A stretch of 9,891 bases of DNA from Acidobacteriota bacterium (GTDB lineage Bacteria > Acidobacteriota > Thermoanaerobaculia > Multivoradales > JAHEKO01): the NCBI GenBank assembly GCA_030610025.1, contig JAUWSP010000058.1, positions 1 to 9,891 of the forward strand, written 5' to 3'. The position numbers and the translations under genes were made by a program. Positions 7,024 through 9,891 of the stretch are shown here, piece after piece (within the stretch, counting starts at the first letter, position 1; each line of letters opens with the position of its first letter). The notes under the pieces were generated by a model, which saw only the letters and a list, made by a program, of their open reading frames with translations, ran no database searches and had not been told where the DNA came from.

Positions 7024-8001
7024 ATGAAGAGAGTGATTCGAAATCTGTTAGCGCTGAGCGTGCTGGGATTGTGGTTCGGGCTGAGCGGCATCGCCCTGGC
7101 CGAGGAGCTGCCGGAAGGAGTGGAACAGATCCTTCCCCGCGGCAAGATTGCCGCTGTTTTCGATCCGCAGTTCGTTCCAGCTGACGAGGCGAAGATCGCC
7201 AAGGATGCCTGGGTGTTGGGGGTCGTGATCGACGGCCAGGCACGTGCCTACAGCCTCAACCTGCTGAATCGACACGAGATCGTCAACGATCGAATCGGCG
7301 ACACGGCGTTCGCCGCTGTGTGGTGACCCCTGGCCAACACGGCCGTGGTCTACGGCCGAAAGATCGGCGACAAAGAGCTCAACTTCGAGGCTTCGGGAGC
7401 GCTGATGGATGCCTCGCTGGTCATGCGCGATCGCGAAACGGATAGCTGGTGGTCGATCATGACCTCTACAGCCATCGGTGGCGATCTGGCAGGTACAGAG
7501 CTCGAAGAGATGCCGGTCAGCGAGAAGTCCACCTGGAAGGATTGGGTGAAACGGCACCCCGAGACCCTGGTGCTTTCCATCCAGGGTGAGGAGCACGTCG
7601 ACAACAACCCTTACGACAACTACTTCGAATCCGCGGAGACCTTCCGCGACCTGAAGATCGAAGACAAGCGATTGAAGCCAAAAGACTCCATCTACGCTTT
7701 CTGGATCGACGGTGAGCCCTACGCGGTACCGCACAAGACCTTCGAGGGCGGCGAAGTTTTCGAGATCGAGGGCGATAGCGCCCACCGTCTCTTCGTCTAC
7801 CGTACCAAGGGCTCTCCCATGTTCGAGTCCAGCAAGGCCTATCTCGTGCCGGCGGAGGTGGCCGACAGTACCGGCAAGCCGAAGGATCTCCTGGTCGCCA
7901 TCGAGTCGGGGCAGGCCATGGGCGTTACAGCGATCGGCGGTTTCGACACCTTCTGGTACAACTGGGTCTCGGTGAACGAGAACACCAGGTTGGTGAAATA
8001 G
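7024..8001 (+). CDS. Exported DUF3179 selenoprotein (TGA-encoded Sec101)
   Basis: 325 residues when the in-frame TGA at 7324-7326 is read through as selenocysteine. Signal peptide 1-26 ending ALA before EEL, so the product is periplasmic or secreted. The DUF3179 pattern runs across the TGA: VLGVVIDGQARAYSLNLLNR then HEIVND (84-89), the site at 101, PLANTAVV, RDRETDSWW, and W..W..RHPETLVLS. The C-terminal FWYNW...NTRL matches the family's usual end. DUF3179 proteins have CPLC followed by xTA at the site; here it is U-PLA-NTA, so the first Cys position is the TGA and the second is Ala. The protein has no Cys at all. Biochemical function of the family is unknown to me. No frameshift or other lesion is seen on either side. 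The main alternative is a pseudogene with one TGC-to-TGA mutation. The Kir channel gene follows after 80 bases. Confidence in the family is about 0.95, in Sec about 0.8. Confidence 0.85.
7324..7358 (+). promoter_or_regulatory. UGA selenocysteine codon with bacterial SECIS hairpin
   Basis: After the TGA (7324-7326), CGGCCGT (7340-7346) and ACGGCCG (7352-7358) form a perfect 7-bp stem closing the loop GGTCT (7347-7351). The loop begins 20 nt after the TGA. Known bacterial SECIS elements have a short stem at about this distance and a G in the first two loop positions, and E. coli fdhF has the same GGUCU at 18 nt, where SelB contacts the G-U. The hairpin lies within coding sequence, as bacterial SECIS elements do. 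Confidence 0.78.
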
Positions 8002-8029
8002 GATCCGGTTTCAAAGGGTCCGCAAACCG

Positions 8030-8066
8030 CCCGCTGGAGGGCTCGAAGCTCTCCCCTACGAGCGGG
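8030..8066 (+). repeat. Hairpin just upstream of the Kir channel start
   Basis: Inner stem GGAGGGCT (8036-8043) with AGCTCTCC (8047-8054), 8 bp with one G-U, loop CGA. Outer stem CCCGCT (8030-8035) with AGCGGG (8061-8066); six bases bulge on the 3' side. There is no T-run. It ends 4 nt before the Shine-Dalgarno at 8071, so it could affect initiation or process the transcript between the two genes. Confidence 0.45.
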
Positions 8067-8070
8067 ATCG

Positions 8071-8076
8071 AGAGGA
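8071..8076 (+). promoter_or_regulatory. Shine-Dalgarno site deciding a TTG start
   Basis: AGAGGA with 5 nt to the TTG at 8082. There is no ATG or GTG suitably placed before the conserved N-terminal region, so this supports the TTG start. Confidence 0.6.
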
Positions 8077-8081
8077 TTTCC

Positions 8082-9038
8082 TTGATCGACGAAGCCCCTG
8101 AAAAGGACGAGCGCGACCGGGATCTCGGATTCGGCTCGGTGGTGGCTCGGCAGAGCCGCCAGCGACTGCTGAATCGGGACGGCACCTTCAACGTCGTGCG
8201 CCGGGGACTGGGGGTGAGAGCCTCTTTGAGCCTCTACTACTCCCTGCTCACGATGTCCTGGCCACGCTTCCTTCTGGTTGGGCTGGCTGGTTATCTCGTG
8301 CTCAACGCTCTCTTCGCAACGGGCTACTACGCGCTCGGGCCCGAGGCTCTGGCAGGCGACGAAGGTACCGCTGTGGGTGGCCGATGGCTCCAGAGCTTCT
8401 TCTTCAGCGTTCACACCATCAGCACTGTGGGCTACGGGCATATCGTGCCCACGAGCCTCGCGGCCAACATGCTCATGACCATCGAAGCCATCGTCGGCTT
8501 GTTCGGTCTGGCTCTGGGAACCGGGTTGATCTTTGCTCGATTTTCTCGACCCCTGGCCGGGATTGTCTTCAGTCGAAACGCGATTATCGCGCCCTACAAG
8601 GGCATTCGGGCCTTCGAGTTTCGAGTCGCCAACCGACGCCGGAATCAGATCGTGGATCTCGAGGCACGAGTCGTCTTCGCCCGCCTGGACAGAACCGATG
8701 GGCCGATTCGCCGGGTGTTCGACAATCTCGAACTGGAGCGCCGCCAGGTGGACTTCTTCCCCTTGAGTTGGACGGTCGTGCATCCCATCGACGAGGCCAG
8801 CCCCCTCTACGGGTTGAGTCGCGAGGATCTCCTGGAGAGCGACGCCGAGTTCCTGGTGCTGCTCACCGGGATGGACGAGACCTTTTCTCAGAGGGTTCAT
8901 GCACGCTCCTCCTACAAGGCTGATGAGGTGCAGTGGGGCGTGCGGTTCAGGAACATCTTCGAGGAGACGGACGACTCGCACATCGCCATGGAGGTCAGTC
9001 GGATCGGTGAGGTCGAGGAGGCTGAGTTACCTGACTGA
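8082..9038 (+). CDS. KirBac-type inward-rectifier potassium channel
   Basis: 318 residues from a TTG start with AGAGGA 5 nt upstream. Order: N-terminal cytoplasmic segment with NRDGTFNVVRRG (31-42), the usual KirBac lead-in to the slide helix; LYYSLLTMSWPRF (51-63) into TM1 (about 61-83); pore helix WLQSFFFSVHTIS; selectivity filter TVGYG (115-119); TM2 (about 126-150) with Glu135; ARFSRP (152-157); then the immunoglobulin-like cytoplasmic gating domain (about 165-300) with RVANRRRNQI and LSWTVVHPIDEASPLYG. Length is normal for bacterial Kir channels (about 300-330). It conducts K+ across the inner membrane as a tetramer; family members are gated by lipids and by changes in the cytoplasmic domain. 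It lies 80 bases downstream of the DUF3179 gene on the same strand with a hairpin between, so the two may be co-transcribed. Confidence 0.95.
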   Translation: MIDEAPEKDERDRDLGFGSVVARQSRQRLLNRDGTFNVVRRGLGVRASLSLYYSLLTMSWPRFLLVGLAGYLVLNALFATGYYALGPEALAGDEGTAVGGRWLQSFFFSVHTISTVGYGHIVPTSLAANMLMTIEAIVGLFGLALGTGLIFARFSRPLAGIVFSRNAIIAPYKGIRAFEFRVANRRRNQIVDLEARVVFARLDRTDGPIRRVFDNLELERRQVDFFPLSWTVVHPIDEASPLYGLSREDLLESDAEFLVLLTGMDETFSQRVHARSSYKADEVQWGVRFRNIFEETDDSHIAMEVSRIGEVEEAELPD

Positions 9039-9183
9039 AGCGCTGTCCTTTCTCGAGCAGCCCGAAGCAGCGACAGCAGTCATGCTGGGTTTTCTCGCTC
9101 ACCGACTCGGATAGACTCCTTCGTGAACAGACTCAGGGGGGCCGCCCGATGGTCCCTCCGGTCGCCAGAAAAGGGGAATCTCG

Positions 9184-9891
9184 ATGCGTCATATCGCTTG
9201 GATTGTTGGTCTTGGAGCTCTGGTAACGATGGCAGCAATGCCCCCTGCCGAGGCCAGCGAGGGCGCCCACTGGACCTACGAAGGCGGGGAGGGGCCGGAG
9301 CACTGGAGCGAGCTGTCGGCGGAGTTCGCTATGTGCTCCAGAGGCCTGAACCAGTCGCCGATCGATCTCGTTGCCGATATTGATGCCGATCTTCCCGAGT
9401 TGATCCTCGAGTACACCAATCCTGGCAACCTCGTTGAGACCAACACGGGGCACGCCATTCAAGAAAAAGTCAATCCTGGCAACTTCCTGGTCTTCGTCGA
9501 CAAGCGATACGAGCTCAAGCAGTTTCACTTCCACAGCCCGAGCGAACACCTGGTCGACGGCGAGGCTTTTCCGATGGAGGTGCATTTCGTTCACCAGGAC
9601 CAGAATGGCAGGTATGCCGTCCTGGGATTGATCTTTGAAGAGGGTGAGAGAAACGAGTTGATAGACAACTTGCCGTCATTCAGGGCCGAGCGCGGCGAGG
9701 ATCCACACGGAGACCCCGTGGACTTCAACGAGCTGATTACCGATCGGACGAACTACTTCCTCTACAACGGTTCGTTGACCACCCCGCCCTGCTCCGAGGG
9801 AGTGCAGTGGATCGTCCTCAAGGACCCGATCATCGTCTCACCCGAGCAGATCCAGCACGACCACGACCTGTTGGGCTTCGACAACAATCGC
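9184..9891 (+). CDS. Periplasmic alpha-carbonic anhydrase (3' end outside window)
   Basis: 236 residues are visible; only the last few are missing, since the family ends shortly after F-x-x-N-N-R. The ATG at 9184 has AGGGGA (9172-9177) 6 nt upstream. Signal peptide about 1-24 (ends PAEA before SEG). Family hallmarks: HWTYEG (29-34), NQSPIDL (56-62), proton-shuttle His90 in NTGHA, QFHFHSPSEH (113-122) giving zinc ligands His115 and His117, MEVHFVH (131-137) giving His134, and LTTPPCSEGVQW (198-209) with the catalytic Thr199. Cys51 and Cys203 should form the disulfide common in secreted bacterial members. It hydrates CO2 to bicarbonate in the periplasm. AATCCTGGCAAC occurs twice in the gene (9418 and 9469), encoding NPGN both times. 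It starts 145 bases after the Kir channel stop; that gap shows no clear gene, promoter or terminator. Confidence 0.96.
   Translation, partial: MRHIAWIVGLGALVTMAAMPPAEASEGAHWTYEGGEGPEHWSELSAEFAMCSRGLNQSPIDLVADIDADLPELILEYTNPGNLVETNTGHAIQEKVNPGNFLVFVDKRYELKQFHFHSPSEHLVDGEAFPMEVHFVHQDQNGRYAVLGLIFEEGERNELIDNLPSFRAERGEDPHGDPVDFNELITDRTNYFLYNGSLTTPPCSEGVQWIVLKDPIIVSPEQIQHDHDLLGFDNNR

Noticed and set aside
6760..7326. A 188-codon gene ending at the TGA at 7324, followed by a second gene from about 7345
   Set aside because: The first 88 codons lie in repeat and hairpin DNA without a Shine-Dalgarno, and both pieces are halves of one DUF3179 protein whose conserved motif spans the TGA.
7324..7326. TGA reassigned to Trp or Gly in this organism
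   Set aside because: feoB, the regulator, the PDZ gene and the Kir gene all end in TGA at their expected family ends, and the family residue at this site is Cys.
7839..8981. Open frame of 380 codons on the minus strand opposite the Kir channel
   Set aside because: Antisense to a well-conserved channel, composition is unlike a folded protein, and it crosses the end of the DUF3179 gene.
9039..9183. Promoter or terminator between the Kir channel and the carbonic anhydrase
   Set aside because: GC-rich partial inverted repeats are present but there is no T-run, and no -35/-10 pair with acceptable spacing could be found.

Overview
This is a GC-rich bacterial chromosomal segment (by eye roughly 60% GC). 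Several proteins carry Sec-type signal peptides and one is a probable lipoprotein, which fits a Gram-negative host. GTG and TTG starts occur beside good Shine-Dalgarno sites. TGA is used as a normal stop by four genes here, so the code is not globally changed. No gene fixes the phylum; an environmental lineage such as Acidobacteriota or a deltaproteobacterial relative would fit, but that is a guess.

The left part (1-4080) reads leftward. A strong-looking promoter at 4048-4076 drives a two-gene iron unit: a membrane-anchored DtxR-type metalloregulator carrying two SH3/FeoA-like domains (2962-3996), overlapping by 4 bases the ferrous iron transporter feoB (707-2965). No separate feoA is present, so FeoA function may be supplied by the regulator. 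A T5...A5 semi-palindrome sits exactly on the promoter's -10, as expected for autorepression. Further left is the N-terminal part of a polytopic membrane protein (1-653) running off the window.

The right part reads rightward: an SLC13/DASS anion transporter (4124-5842), a small probable lipoprotein (5934-6221), a secreted PDZ-domain protein (6256-6747), a 276-base gap packed with repeats and hairpins (6748-7023), an exported DUF3179 protein (7024-8001), a KirBac-type potassium channel (8082-9038) and an alpha-carbonic anhydrase cut off by the window end (9184-9891).

The most striking item is the DUF3179 gene. An in-frame TGA at 7324-7326 falls exactly where the family has the first Cys of its CPLC motif. 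Both halves are otherwise intact and well conserved. Downstream of the TGA is a 7-bp hairpin with a GGUCU loop at 20 nt, the arrangement and loop seen in bacterial SECIS elements such as E. coli fdhF. I read it as a selenoprotein: a secreted DUF3179 variant whose only chalcogen residue is Sec101, with no Cys anywhere in the protein. Secondary points are two intergenic arrays of related 8-bp tandem repeats, a 21-bp-period triple repeat resembling an IS21-type end, and the two-SH3, membrane-anchored DtxR-FeoA fusion.
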